NCBI RefSeq assembly: GCF_001046855.1
Contig: NZ_HF570958.1
Location: 4,967,523-5,000,389 of the forward strand
DNA from: Nostocoides japonicum T1-X7
GTDB lineage: Bacteria > Actinomycetota > Actinomycetes > Actinomycetales > Dermatophilaceae
Direction: 5' to 3'
Length of the DNA stretch: 32,867 nucleotides
In this document: one piece after another, positions 1 through 8,342 of the stretch
Layout: the number at the start of each line of letters is the position of its first letter
Position numbering within the stretch: position 1 is the first letter of the stretch
Notes under the pieces: model-generated
What the model saw: the letters and a program-made list of their open reading frames with translations, nothing else
Databases searched by the model: none
Told to the model about the DNA's origin: nothing
Program-made: the position numbers and the translations under genes

Positions 1-588
1 GCCGATCCCGGCGCCGGTGTAGCCCTTGTCGGTCAGCGTCGGCAGGCCGGCCGCGGCGGCCGGGTACAGCGCGGGGAAGGCGTGAGCTCGGGCGCAGGTG
101 ATGTCGTGGGTGGAGCCGGGTTCGACCGGGGAGGTCCAGATCGGGAAGCCGGTCGGGTCGGTCACGACCTGGATGTTCCCGCCGTGGTGGTGGTGTTTGC
201 CGGAGTACCACAGGTCGTGTCCCGCAGCGGATTTCGCGTTGACGCGGGTGGACTCGATGAGGGTGCCGTCCAGGGCGACGAACGCCCACCCGGCCTGCCG
301 GCCCTGGGCCAAGACCTCGGTCAGGTCCGGGGCCTGGGCGGCGATGACGTCGATCGCTTCGTGCAGGTACCGGTAGCCGGTGGCCTGGCTGACTCCTGCG
401 TCGCGGGCCAGCAGGTGGATGTCGGTGCCATCGATCAGCCAGCGCAGCACCAGCACGGCTTGGGTCCAGCAGGTCGCGGCCCGCTGCCAGGGCCGGGCGT
501 CGACCCGATGCCGGTGGGCCTGGATCCAGCGCGACACGCGGGCAACAGTCTGGGTCGGGACATCGAGGGTGGCACGATACGACAGCAC
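1..588 (-). CDS. IS5-family transposase, 5' part (runs off window start)
   Basis: The minus strand is open from a GTG at 588 to the window edge, giving about 196 residues of a DDE transposase of the IS5 / DDE_Tnp_4 type. The N-terminal ~90 residues look like a helix-turn-helix region (ARDAGVSQATGYRYLH). The catalytic domain opens with VALDGTLIESTRV, carrying the first Asp, followed by the basic stretch SGKHHHHGGN. The fragment ends near LTDKGYTGAGIG, carrying the second Asp. The catalytic Glu lies outside the window. No frameshift is seen in this part, so the element could be intact and recent. It reads away from, and appears to have inserted into, the glycosyltransferase gene at 727-1671. 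The start codon sits in the arm of a 12-bp hairpin (586-652). Confidence 0.88.
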   Translation of the reverse strand, partial: MLSYRATLDVPTQTVARVSRWIQAHRHRVDARPWQRAATCWTQAVLVLRWLIDGTDIHLLARDAGVSQATGYRYLHEAIDVIAAQAPDLTEVLAQGRQAGWAFVALDGTLIESTRVNAKSAAGHDLWYSGKHHHHGGNIQVVTDPTGFPIWTSPVEPGSTHDITCARAHAFPALYPAAAAGLPTLTDKGYTGAGIG

Positions 589-652
589 GTGGGGTCCTTG
601 GTCGGGCTTGTTTCTTGGTCGAAACCGACTCTGGGCCACGGGACCCCACGTG
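586..652 (-). promoter_or_regulatory. Hairpin sequestering the transposase start codon
   Basis: The 12-bp arms CACGTGGGGTCC (586-597) and GGACCCCACGTG (641-652) are perfect inverted repeats around a 43-nt loop. On the minus-strand transcript the downstream arm contains the GTG start (588-586), so folding would hide the translation start. Other insertion sequences use such structures to block translation from read-through transcripts. That role here is inference. A smaller inverted repeat, GCCAGT/ACTGGC, lies at about 665-680. Confidence 0.5.
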
Positions 653-730
653 TACCTTGTGACACGCCAGTCACACTGGCATCACAGGCTCCTCAGCCCA
701 ATGGCCCCGCGCCTGGTGAGAAAACCTCAT
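590..730 (-). mobile_element. Left, non-coding end of the IS5-family element
   Basis: Sequence between the transposase start and the break in the glycosyltransferase reading frame. The glycosyltransferase codons end at NKTME, where the family normally continues with YMA, and the reading frame then meets TGA followed by GAGGTTTTCTCACC. The element terminus is therefore placed at about 727-730. The exact terminal repeat and target duplication cannot be defined, because the other end lies outside the window. Confidence 0.55.
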
Positions 731-1671
731 TCCATGGTCTTGTTCATCGTGGAGACGTCATTGAGCGGGGTCTTGCGGTCCGGCGACAGTCCGATGTCGG
801 AAGAACTGAGATACTCCGAAATCTCGGATGCTCCGACCCGGCCCGTGAACTCGATCCAGCGCTCGAGGCCGCGACGCTCAACCTCCCGCTTGAGATCCTC
901 CAGGCAGTCCCCGAAGCCGAGAAGAGCAACACGAACCCCGGTCCGTCCGCGGTGCTGGACCAACTCCTCAGTCACGTCGATGAGGACATCCACATTGTCC
1001 TGGGGACCCATGACCCCCAGATACACTAGGAGTGACTCCCCGCCACGCCGTCCGACGCCTGCGGGCCGCACGGGTCGCATCGCTCGAGTGTCTGGGCCGC
1101 TCCGAACGACAGTCACGGAATCCTCCGCCAAGGAGCCTCGCGCCATGGCAATCGCCCTATACGATTCATTCGTGGCGATCACATGGTCAGAAGTAGCATA
1201 AGTTCGCCGTTCGAGCCAAAGAAGCGCACGTTGCTGTAAACGTCGAATGGTCCCCTTCGGTATCCCGAATCGGGAGATGAACAACTCCGGATTGAGGTCG
1301 TGCTGGTCGAACACAAATCTTACGCCTCGATGCCGCCACAGACGACCGAGGAGCCAGTAGGTATCTGGGGGGTTACATGCTTGGATCACGTCGAAGCGTT
1401 TCCGGCGCCACACCTCGACGGACAACGCTGCCGTCCGAAGCCAACTGTAGGAGAACTCCAATGCAAAACCCCAGAAGCCGTCTGCCTCAGGGGCCGGGGC
1501 GTACTTGTAGATGTCTACGCCGGCGATGGTTTCTCGGCTGGCATCGTCAGGGCCCTTCGGGCAGATGACGCTGACCTTGTATCCCGCGGCGGTTAGAGCC
1601 TGAGCCTCCAGCCAGACTCGCCGATCCAAGGGGACCGGCAGGTTCTGCACAATGATAAGAACGTGCGCCAT
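727..1671 (-). pseudogene. WcaI-like family 4 glycosyltransferase, C-terminus cut off by IS
   Basis: The start is ATG at 1671, preceded by GGTGAGG. About 314 residues remain of a GT-B retaining glycosyltransferase (GT4, WcaI/WbuB-like), where the family usually has about 400. The N-terminal Rossmann domain is intact (QNLPVPLDRRVWLEAQAL, VICPKG, ACNPPD, DQHDLNPELF). The C-terminal nucleotide-sugar domain breaks off at LSPDRKTPLNDVSTMNKTME. Relatives continue there with the E-x(7)-E-bearing helix and YMA(F/M)GKPVV. The missing part includes donor-binding residues, so activity is unlikely. It probably added a sugar to a lipid-linked repeat unit before the IS5 insertion. It is transcribed away from the GT2 gene at 2358. 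Confidence 0.85.
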
Positions 1672-2357
1672 CGGCGCCTCACCCCGCGACACGTGAACTC
1701 CCCTCCTTGCTCCTGGTCGATAGGTACTCCGACCCCGACTCATGGTGCCCCGGAGGGCGAGTAGCGACAAGCGAAATGAGAAAACGGACGCGAGAGAGTT
1801 GCCCGCAGACATCACGACGGCGCGCCAGCACGTTCGTGGGCATGTGAGCTGGGCCACCCCGTCTGCGGCCGTCCCGGCCCCCCGGGGCACCGTGAAACCT
1901 GCTTACCTCGCCGAGACGAACCTCCGTCGGCAACTCCGCTCGTGCGCCGCCAACCCGCTCGGCGCCGGCGCACCGACTCGGGCACTCAATGACCATGACC
2001 GCGACCGTGCCGCGATCGGCCCCTGGCAGGACTACTCAACCGCTCTGCCAGCCGAGCGGTTGAGGCAGGTCGAAACGATGAATGGCCAAGGTTAGCGCGA
2101 CTGGCGCAGCCGGTGCGCAAACACGCCGTCAACGGCCACCAGGCCAACCTCAGCAAGGTCCGACACCCCATCCACCACTACCACCGCTGCTACCGGAGGC
2201 TTGCCTCGCCTCCTGCCGACTCCCTGCCGGCTCGACCAGGATCCATCCGAACCGCCACGCCTAGTGGGACCTCCTGCTTAGAATACTAGAAGAAGTTCGT
2301 CACCTTTTGGCCGCTGGCCAAGCGGAGTGCCGGCCACACGACAGCAGGAGGATCTCG
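1672..2357. other. Intergenic region between divergent glycosyltransferase genes
   Basis: There is no convincing gene in these 686 bases: the short ORFs in both directions have no recognisable motif and a non-coding composition. The region should contain the promoters of the two divergent genes. A TAGAAT box at 2279-2284 is a possible -10 for the plus-strand operon, but no matching -35 box is clear. It also contains the perfect hairpin at 2035-2064. Confidence 0.5.
2035..2064. terminator. Orphan 11-bp perfect hairpin
   Basis: CTCAACCGCTC (2035-2045) and GAGCGGTTGAG (2054-2064) pair perfectly across an 8-nt loop. No T-tract follows. It does not lie just behind any gene kept in the window. It could be a terminator left from a lost gene, or an operator or leader structure. 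Confidence 0.35.
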
Positions 2358-3335
2358 GTGGGACAGTGCGCCGTTCACCCCTCAAATGAAGGGAATTGGA
2401 GTCTCGTGGACATGGCTGCGCAGCAGCAGTGGCCCAGCCTTGGGGTAGTAATCGCCACCCACAAACGACCGGAGTTGATGCGTAGAGCACTGGAGTCAGT
2501 TCTCACGCAGGATTATGAGGGCGTGATCTACGTCGCCCTCGTCTTCGATAGGTGCGAGCCGGACATCACACTGACCAAAGACGCCAACCATCGCTCGGTT
2601 TCAGTGTTGACCAATACCCGGACGCCGGGACTTGCAGGTGCTCGAAACACCGGAATCCTGTCCCTTGACACAGAGCTTGTGGCGTTCTGTGACGATGACG
2701 ACCAATGGCTTCCGGGCAAGATTCGGGCACAAGTAGAACGGCTCGAACAAGTCCCCGAGGCAGACTTCGTGACCACCGCGATGAGGGTGAACTTCCGAGG
2801 CAAAGACACCGTCCGACTTGCAGGAACCGACACCGTCACAGTGCAGGATATGGCGCGCTCGCGGATGGCCATGCTTCACTCATCGTCGTTCATGTTTCGC
2901 CGAGCGGCTATGCTGGAGGGCTTCGGGCTCGTGGACGAAGACATTCCCCAGAGCATGGCCGAAGACTGGGACCTTCTCCTCCGTGCCGCTCGAGCCCATC
3001 CGATCACCCACGTAGATCATCCTCTGGTCGATATACAATGGGGACAAAACTCATACTTCAATGAGGCTTGGCGAGACAAGAATGAAGCGCAGTCGTGGCT
3101 ACTCGAACACCATCCGGAAATGCGCCAGGATCGCACGGGGGCTGCGCTGCAATATGGGAAGCTAGCCTTTGGGCACGCTGCACTCGGAGAGCGCAAACGA
3201 GCGCTGCGCTATGTCTGGAAGACACTATTGTCAAATTGGCGTGAACCGCGAGGACCCATTGCTTTGGCAGTAATATCAGGTCTTCCCGCCGAGCGGATCC
3301 AGGACTGGCTAAATCGTTATGGACATGGGATCTGA
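2358..3335 (+). CDS. Family 2 glycosyltransferase
   Basis: A 325-residue GT-A fold inverting glycosyltransferase (GT2), predicted to add a sugar to the undecaprenyl-linked repeat unit at the inner face of the membrane. The nucleotide-binding strand reads VVIATHKRPELMRRALESVL (about residues 30-49). The metal-binding DXD region is FCDDDDQW (Asp 112-115). The ED motif of the catalytic base region is EDWDLLLRA (Glu202-Asp203). No membrane segment is obvious. The GTG at 2358 is chosen because AGGAGG ends 6 nt upstream; GTG 2406 and ATG 2412 are weaker in-frame alternatives. The stop overlaps the ATG of the next gene (TGATG), so the two are probably translationally coupled. It is the only intact glycosyltransferase in the window. 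Confidence 0.88.
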   Translation: MGQCAVHPSNEGNWSLVDMAAQQQWPSLGVVIATHKRPELMRRALESVLTQDYEGVIYVALVFDRCEPDITLTKDANHRSVSVLTNTRTPGLAGARNTGILSLDTELVAFCDDDDQWLPGKIRAQVERLEQVPEADFVTTAMRVNFRGKDTVRLAGTDTVTVQDMARSRMAMLHSSSFMFRRAAMLEGFGLVDEDIPQSMAEDWDLLLRAARAHPITHVDHPLVDIQWGQNSYFNEAWRDKNEAQSWLLEHHPEMRQDRTGAALQYGKLAFGHAALGERKRALRYVWKTLLSNWREPRGPIALAVISGLPAERIQDWLNRYGHGI

Positions 3336-4462
3336 TGACGACACAGAACTCGAATACTTGCAAGAAAACACACGTGCTCAAATGGGTAAACCACACAGTC
3401 CTAGCCTCAATGGTGGCAGCGACGATGCTGTTAGCGGCAGGATGTAGCGGACCTCCCAATACGTCAATCAGGAATTCACATGATCCTGTTGAATCACCCG
3501 CCTCGATTGCACATACGCACTGCACCCTATCCACGAAATTGGTCCCCTCTTGTGGCGTTCTTTGGGGCGTCACCACACCTCGACCTAATTCAAATGAATT
3601 GGCAACGGCCGAAGCGCAGGCAGGCCGCCCTTTTGCCTTCGTTTATCGCTTTCATGATATTAACGACACCATCCCCACTGACGATGAGCGATCGATCGTG
3701 GCCCAAGGCAAGATCCTTCACATCTCTATCGACTCGCGTGACTACGCCAGCGCCGACCGCACTTCAATAAGCTGGTCTGAGGTCGCGTCAGGAAAATACG
3801 ACAGCAGTCTCCTAGAGCAAGCTCGGGGGATTGCGTCGCTCGGCGTCCCGGTTTTTGTAACGTTCGACCATGAGCCAGATCAACCAGCAAAGGTTGCGCT
3901 AGGCACGGGATCCGACTTCGTCGCGGCTTGGCGCCATGTCCATGACCTTTTTCAGCAGGCTGGCGCAACGAACGCAGTCTGGGTTTGGGTGATCATGGGC
4001 TGGCAGCCAGCCATGACGCGGGCAGCTACACTCTGGCCAGGAAATGACTATGTCGACTGGCTCAGTTGGGAGGCCTACAATCAGTCCGGGTGCCAGGGCG
4101 GCCCAATAAGGATATCGCAGTACGAGTCTTTTGAAGATGCCATACGAGTTGGCTACGACTGGTTCCATACCGTAGGCCCGAAGATCGGTATCGATGCCAA
4201 CAAGCCAATGATGATCAGCGAAGCCGGATCTGTCCTCTATTGGGACGATCCAGCGAAGACTGCGCAATGGTACCAAAATATACCTGGTGTGCTGGAGAAG
4301 TACCCACAAATCAAGGCGATCGGGCTCTGGGACCATACCGGAACTGGACAGACCTGCGACTTCCGACTGGCCATCAACCCGGATGTGCTGTCCGCCGCAA
4401 AGACGGCTGGGCAGCAGCCTTTGGTCAATCCAAGCATTCAGGTTCCACGCATTACACCATGA
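3335..4462 (+). CDS. GH26-like glycoside hydrolase lipoprotein
   Basis: A 375-residue exported lipoprotein: a hydrophobic signal ends in the lipobox LLAAGC (Cys37). The rest resembles the (beta/alpha)8 glycoside hydrolase family 26 (beta-mannanase/lichenase-like). Two glutamates fit the family: the acid/base in FDHEPD (Glu180) and the nucleophile in MMISEAGS (Glu296). Their spacing of 116 residues is close to that of known GH26 enzymes. A Cys pair in CTLSTKLVPSCGVLWGV (Cys63, Cys73) precedes the barrel and recurs in the protein at 6790-7923. It may cleave or remodel the exopolysaccharide at the cell surface; the substrate cannot be read from the sequence. It starts 1 nt inside the GT2 stop codon and is followed after 90 bp by a sulfotransferase. 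Confidence 0.75.
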   Translation: MTTQNSNTCKKTHVLKWVNHTVLASMVAATMLLAAGCSGPPNTSIRNSHDPVESPASIAHTHCTLSTKLVPSCGVLWGVTTPRPNSNELATAEAQAGRPFAFVYRFHDINDTIPTDDERSIVAQGKILHISIDSRDYASADRTSISWSEVASGKYDSSLLEQARGIASLGVPVFVTFDHEPDQPAKVALGTGSDFVAAWRHVHDLFQQAGATNAVWVWVIMGWQPAMTRAATLWPGNDYVDWLSWEAYNQSGCQGGPIRISQYESFEDAIRVGYDWFHTVGPKIGIDANKPMMISEAGSVLYWDDPAKTAQWYQNIPGVLEKYPQIKAIGLWDHTGTGQTCDFRLAINPDVLSAAKTAGQQPLVNPSIQVPRITP

Positions 4463-4552
4463 GAGGCCCCATGTCAATGCTCTTGGTGCCCATGCCGAGC
4501 ACGCGCAACCTGCCGTCGGAACCCGAGAAACAACTGAAGGGAATGACTCTAG

Positions 4553-5440
4553 ATGCCCGTCCGGAATGACTTCCGTAGACTCGTACCCCCCCGCCTGCAA
4601 CCCCTTGCTCGTTCGGTGCACCACGGATTCGGAGTTGCAACGTCGAATGCTCGAATGCTACCCGCCTTCATGGTGATCGGTGGACAGCGATGTGGAACCA
4701 CCTCCATCTTCAAGGCTCTGGCAGAGCACCCGCAAGTACTTCGCCCGCCTGTGGAAAAGGGGATCGACTACTACACGCTAAACTATTACCGTGGCTTCGC
4801 CTGGTACCGCGGTCACTTTCCCCTTTCTAGGGTGGCTCGGCGCCGGACGGAACATTTCGGCGGTCCCGTTGCTTTCGAGGCCTGTACGTACTATATGTTC
4901 CACCCATTTGCCCTTGAGCGAATCGCCCGAGACTTCCCCTCCATCAAACTGGTTGCTATGTTGCGTAACCCAGTCGAGCGCGCATACTCGGCCTATAAGC
5001 ACGAATTCGCCCGAGGATTTGAGACAGAACCCAGTTTCGATCGAGCCCTGGACGCTGAGGATGGGCGCTTACTGGGTGAGGAGGAGCGAATGCGCGAAGA
5101 CCTGCGGTACGAGAGTCATTCCCACCGGCATCACGCGTACCGGCACCGCGGTCAATACGTGGAGCAACTTGAGCGCGCCTACCAGTATTTCCCGAGGAAT
5201 CAAGTCCATGTGATGGAGAGCGAGGCCTTTTTCGCCCACCCAGAGGCGGAGTACCGCCGCCTTCTTGAGTTTCTCGATTTAGAGCCCTATGTTCCCAGGC
5301 GTTTCGATCAGCATAACGCGCGTCCCAGCATGCCAATGCCCGGCGACAGCCGGAGCCGTCTCGAGGAGCACTTCTCGGCTTACGACGCCCAGCTTGCGGA
5401 ACTGCTGGGTCGGGCACCGGCCTGGCAGACACTGAGGTAA
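4553..5440 (+). CDS. Sulfotransferase (PAPS-dependent), EPS-associated
   Basis: A 295-residue sulfotransferase of the heparan-type (Sulfotransfer) family, moving sulfate from PAPS to a sugar hydroxyl or amino group. The 5'-phosphosulfate loop is GGQRCGTTS (residues 43-51). The 3'-phosphate-binding motif is RNPVERAYSAY (138-148), with the expected Arg and Ser. The downstream KHEF.RG.E..SF segment is also typical. There is no signal peptide, so it acts in the cytoplasm on nucleotide- or lipid-linked sugars. GAAGGGA lies 10 nt before the ATG. It is the third gene of the plus-strand operon. Together with cysD/cysN at the right end of the window it points to a sulfated polymer. The acceptor sugar is unknown. 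Confidence 0.88.
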   Translation: MPVRNDFRRLVPPRLQPLARSVHHGFGVATSNARMLPAFMVIGGQRCGTTSIFKALAEHPQVLRPPVEKGIDYYTLNYYRGFAWYRGHFPLSRVARRRTEHFGGPVAFEACTYYMFHPFALERIARDFPSIKLVAMLRNPVERAYSAYKHEFARGFETEPSFDRALDAEDGRLLGEEERMREDLRYESHSHRHHAYRHRGQYVEQLERAYQYFPRNQVHVMESEAFFAHPEAEYRRLLEFLDLEPYVPRRFDQHNARPSMPMPGDSRSRLEEHFSAYDAQLAELLGRAPAWQTLR

Positions 5441-6009
5441 CTCAACGGGCATCGTTCTGAGTTTGTCTATTTGTCGCGGGTGCACCGCTCGACTATTTCG
5501 CGACACGGCCGCACTTGGACACCGCCGGGTCGACCAAATAGATTGGGATGTCGACGACTCTTAGAGATTGGTAAGTTGCCTCGTTCGGAAAAGTGGTCAC
5601 TCACGACAATCGGAGGGTGATCACTCTGGAGAGGGCTGGGCGTCAATCCGTCGGCTGGCTGCCGACGTAACTTTAAGGCGGGGGATCGCGAGACAGATGG
5701 GAAAGCCAGCACCTGGGCAAGGTCGGTCGATGGGGCTGTGACCTGGGAGAGTGTGGCCTGAGTGGCAGTGTGTTGCGGGTAGTGGGCGTGGGGCCAGTGG
5801 TGACGATGGGGTTTCCGTGCTCAGCACGTCTTCAGGAGACCCGGCGGGCCTGCCATCCCTTCCACGACCTCCTTGCGCACATCCCGCTGACCGAGCCGAC
5901 AGGTGCCTGGTCATGGCACCCCGCGGTGGTGAGGCAGCCGGGCGATCCTCTCCTCGACAGAGGCGAACTCGGCCCCAAGCAGTCAGTGATGACCGGCCGC
6001 CGGGATCCC
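5441..6009. other. Non-coding stretch with possible insertion-sequence debris
   Basis: No gene can be supported. A near-palindromic pair, GTGGTCAC (about 5592) and GTGATCAC (about 5617), flanks CGACAATCGGAGG and looks like the end of an insertion sequence, possibly IS21-like, though the family is not certain. The right part (about 5900-6009) is probably the decayed 3' end of the IS5 element that follows. Confidence 0.35.
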
Positions 6010-6689
6010 GAGCGAATGCGTTCGAGGACCCAGCGGCGGAGCAGGACCTCGAACGCGGGTTACTTGTCGGTGCGTTTGAGGATCTGGACCGCGACCCGTA
6101 GGTGGTGACGGGCGAAGGCGAGCAGTTTGCCGGCGTACCCGCCGTCGGCCCAGACCAGGACGATGGAGGGCATCGTCATCTTCGCCCGGTTCAGGACCAG
6201 CCGTCCCCCGTCGCGGTCTTGGATGCTGGCGGCGGTGACCATCACGACCAGGAGCAGGCCGAGGGTGTCGGTGACGATATGCCGTGTGCGGCCGTTGGTC
6301 TTCTTCCCCGCGTCATACCCGCGGGAGTCCCTCCCGACGGTGTCGGCACCCTTGACGCTCTGGGAGTTCACGATGCCCGCCGAGGCCATCGGGTCACGCC
6401 CGTCGGCATCGCGGACCCGCATCCCGCAGCGCGTCGTGGATCCGGTCGGTCGTGCCGTCCGCGGCCCACCGCTGGATGTACCAGTACACGGTGTCCCATG
6501 GCGGGAGGTCATGCGGCAGCTGCCGCCAGGAGCGCCCGGTCCGGTTCACGTACAAGATCGCCTCCACGACCCGCCGCCGCGGATGCTTGGCCGGACGACC
6601 ACCGGACTTGACCGCCACCATTGACGCGATCAACCCCACTGCGCATCGGTCAGGTCCGAGGGATACCGGTCACGAGGCGACGACGACAC
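6010..6689 (-). pseudogene. IS5-family transposase, multiply frameshifted
   Basis: Reading down the minus strand from a GTG at 6689, the pieces of one IS5-type transposase appear in successive frames. These are RYPSDLTDAQW (first frame), then GGRPAKHPRRRVVEAILYVN and SWRQLPHDLPPWDTVYWYIQ (second), then DADGRDPMASAGIVNSQSVK to VWADGGYAGKLL (third). A stop follows at 6060, and past it FEVLLRRWVLER, the remains of the catalytic Glu region. At least two frameshifts and one stop make it inactive. Some IS5 groups use one programmed frameshift, but not this many lesions. A possible outer end lies near 6750-6775. It sits between the convergent sulfotransferase and GH26-like genes. Confidence 0.85.
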
Positions 6690-6789
6690 CACCCCACACT
6701 GGCCCCATCAGACACACCAGTCACGCCCCACATCGCAACTTTCCCAACACGCACTGAGACACTTCGACGCAGTCCTTGCTTGATTCCCC

Positions 6790-7923
6790 TTATGGCACAG
6801 CCTGGGCAAATAGGCTTGAGGTGGCCAACTGCCGGACCGCCGCAGCCGCTGCGGAGCCGGGGACAAGATGCACGTCGCCCATTCTCGAATCCTTGGAATC
6901 CCAGTAGACCAAGGCCTTCAGTGCTGGAAGTTGGGGTAGTTCGGGAAGGACCGTCTTCAAGTAGGCGACCCTAGCCGTCTCGCCAGTGTTCGTGTAGGCG
7001 CCCCACTCGGCAAGCATAAGGGGCTTCCCAGGGTGCGCCTTTACAGCCCAATTATAGAAGCCAGGCCAGGGAGCATTTGGCGAAAACCGCTGATTGATTG
7101 TACTTCCAATAAAATCATTGCACACCTTGGCGTTGTAACACCCATACGGGTCAGCCGCTACCCAATCGACGTATGCATCGCCAGGATACAGTTGACCGAA
7201 CCATGGCTTGGTGTCGGGGGCCTGCAGCCCCATAATGTTCCATACATAGATGACATTGGTAACGCCGTCGGCCCTGAATCTCTGCACGACGTGCCGGAAC
7301 ATCGCCGCGAAGTCGCTGGCTGTGTAGCCGGATCCAGCCGTGTCTCGAACCTCGTCTTCAGGTTCGTGATGGATGCTCATGAAGAAGTTCTGCGTGTAGT
7401 GACCCTTGATGTATGCCGCCTCTTGGTCAAGCACTGCATCATTGGCGCCGGCTGCCACCTGGGCCCAACTACGACCGCCTTCGGGCACGTAGTCGATCAG
7501 AAGCAGCCTGTGGTGCCCAGGCTCGGTGGCGATGGCGACATCTTGTGGACTCGGGAACAGATTGCCCAAGAATCGATAGGTGTGATAGATGTCAGCGGGC
7601 GCACCAGTGGTCTGTTCAAAGGCCTTCAGCCCTTGTTGCCGATCCTTCAGCATTCCGGGTGAGACGCCCCACCAAAGGCCACATGAGGGCACAAGTTTTG
7701 TCGAGACGGTGCACTGCGAGGTCGAGGCTGCCGATTTCGACGCCTCAACCGGCACTCCGTTGGCTGGCGGTGCCGAAGTCAGGGAGAGGCCACTGAGAAG
7801 TAGCCCGACCACCGCTACTACCACTGCAGCAGTCAGACGCCACCTCCTCGCCTGAGACCGGCTGGTCCAGTCGCTGGATGGCGATCCGGCTGCCCTTTGC
7901 ATCGTCCTCTTGCTTCGCAACAC
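6790..7923 (-). CDS. GH26-like secreted protein, paralogue of the 3335 gene
   Basis: About 377 residues from the GTG at 7923, chosen because GAGGA lies 7 nt upstream. ATG 7902 and TTG 8007 are in-frame alternatives. A basic N-terminus and one hydrophobic segment (WRLTAAVVVAVVGLLLSGLS) form a signal peptide or anchor without a lipobox. The mature part is GH26-like: MSIHHEPEDE carries the putative acid/base (Glu187) and MLAEWGAY the putative nucleophile (Glu306). It shares the N-terminal motif CTVSTKLVPSCGLWWGV with the lipoprotein at 3335-4462, so the two are paralogues, although they lie on opposite strands and differ in anchoring. It probably acts on the secreted glycan. It follows the large PKD protein on the same strand, behind a strong terminator, so it should have its own promoter between 7930 and 8290. 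Confidence 0.72.
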   Translation of the reverse strand: MLRSKRTMQRAAGSPSSDWTSRSQARRWRLTAAVVVAVVGLLLSGLSLTSAPPANGVPVEASKSAASTSQCTVSTKLVPSCGLWWGVSPGMLKDRQQGLKAFEQTTGAPADIYHTYRFLGNLFPSPQDVAIATEPGHHRLLLIDYVPEGGRSWAQVAAGANDAVLDQEAAYIKGHYTQNFFMSIHHEPEDEVRDTAGSGYTASDFAAMFRHVVQRFRADGVTNVIYVWNIMGLQAPDTKPWFGQLYPGDAYVDWVAADPYGCYNAKVCNDFIGSTINQRFSPNAPWPGFYNWAVKAHPGKPLMLAEWGAYTNTGETARVAYLKTVLPELPQLPALKALVYWDSKDSRMGDVHLVPGSAAAAAVRQLATSSLFAQAVP

Positions 7924-8290
7924 GCGTCCTTCCTCGTCTGTCCGTTCGGCGCGTGCGGAACCATAGCGGGTGCTGGGTAGGCGGCCAAGCACAGTTGAGA
8001 TGAACAAGTCGGCATAAGAAGGGTTACTCAGGATAACTCGCCCATATTCTCCATGGAGCGCACCTCGGTACGGACCTCGCGGGATCGACTGCTAGGCAAT
8101 GATGTTCGACGCGCCAAGGGTCGCTGTCCGAGCAAGGCCGGTTCGGGTGCTCGAGGAGTCTCACAAGCTGAGACCCCTCGAATGCGGCAATGGGCTACGA
8201 GCGGCAGGTGTCGAGTGCTGTCTGCTGAAGACGCGTCCTGTGATCGATTGTTCGGTCGCAGACGACACCACGTACCGCTACTACGGGAGC
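7924..8290. other. Leader/promoter region of the GH26-like gene with a hairpin
   Basis: No gene is seen. An imperfect hairpin (TCGAGGAGTCTCA at 8151-8163, TGAGACCCCTCGA at 8169-8181, one mismatch, 5-nt loop) lies 228 bp before the chosen GTG. The half-repeats GAGTTATCC and GAGTAACCC lie near 8020-8040 on the minus strand. A promoter for the downstream gene is expected here, but no clear -35/-10 pair was found. Confidence 0.35.
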
Positions 8291-8332
8291 AGCGTTGCGC
8301 CCTCCGAACTGGAGCTCGGAGGGCGCAACGCT
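8291..8332 (-). terminator. Strong hairpin terminator behind the PKD/malectin gene
   Basis: AGCGTTGCGCCCTCCGA (8291-8307) and TCGGAGGGCGCAACGCT (8316-8332) pair perfectly over 17 bp with an 8-nt loop. It begins 10 nt beyond the stop codon of the minus-strand gene ending at 8343. There is no U-tract, as is common for actinobacterial hairpin terminators. Confidence 0.75.
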
Positions 8333-8342
8333 CAGCGACGGG

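Noticed and set aside
82..1029. Plus-strand open frame of 315 codons across the IS5 end and the glycosyltransferase
   Set aside because: It runs through two unrelated minus-strand genes and has no recognisable domain.
3899..4624. Minus-strand frame of 241 codons opposite the GH26-like gene
   Set aside because: No motif, and the plus strand has a lipobox, catalytic residues and coupled start and stop codons.
5590..5630. Palindromic GTGGTCAC / GTGATCAC pair considered as an IS21 terminus
   Set aside because: No transposase fragment accompanies it and the family end sequence could not be confirmed; kept only as a remark in the intergenic entry.
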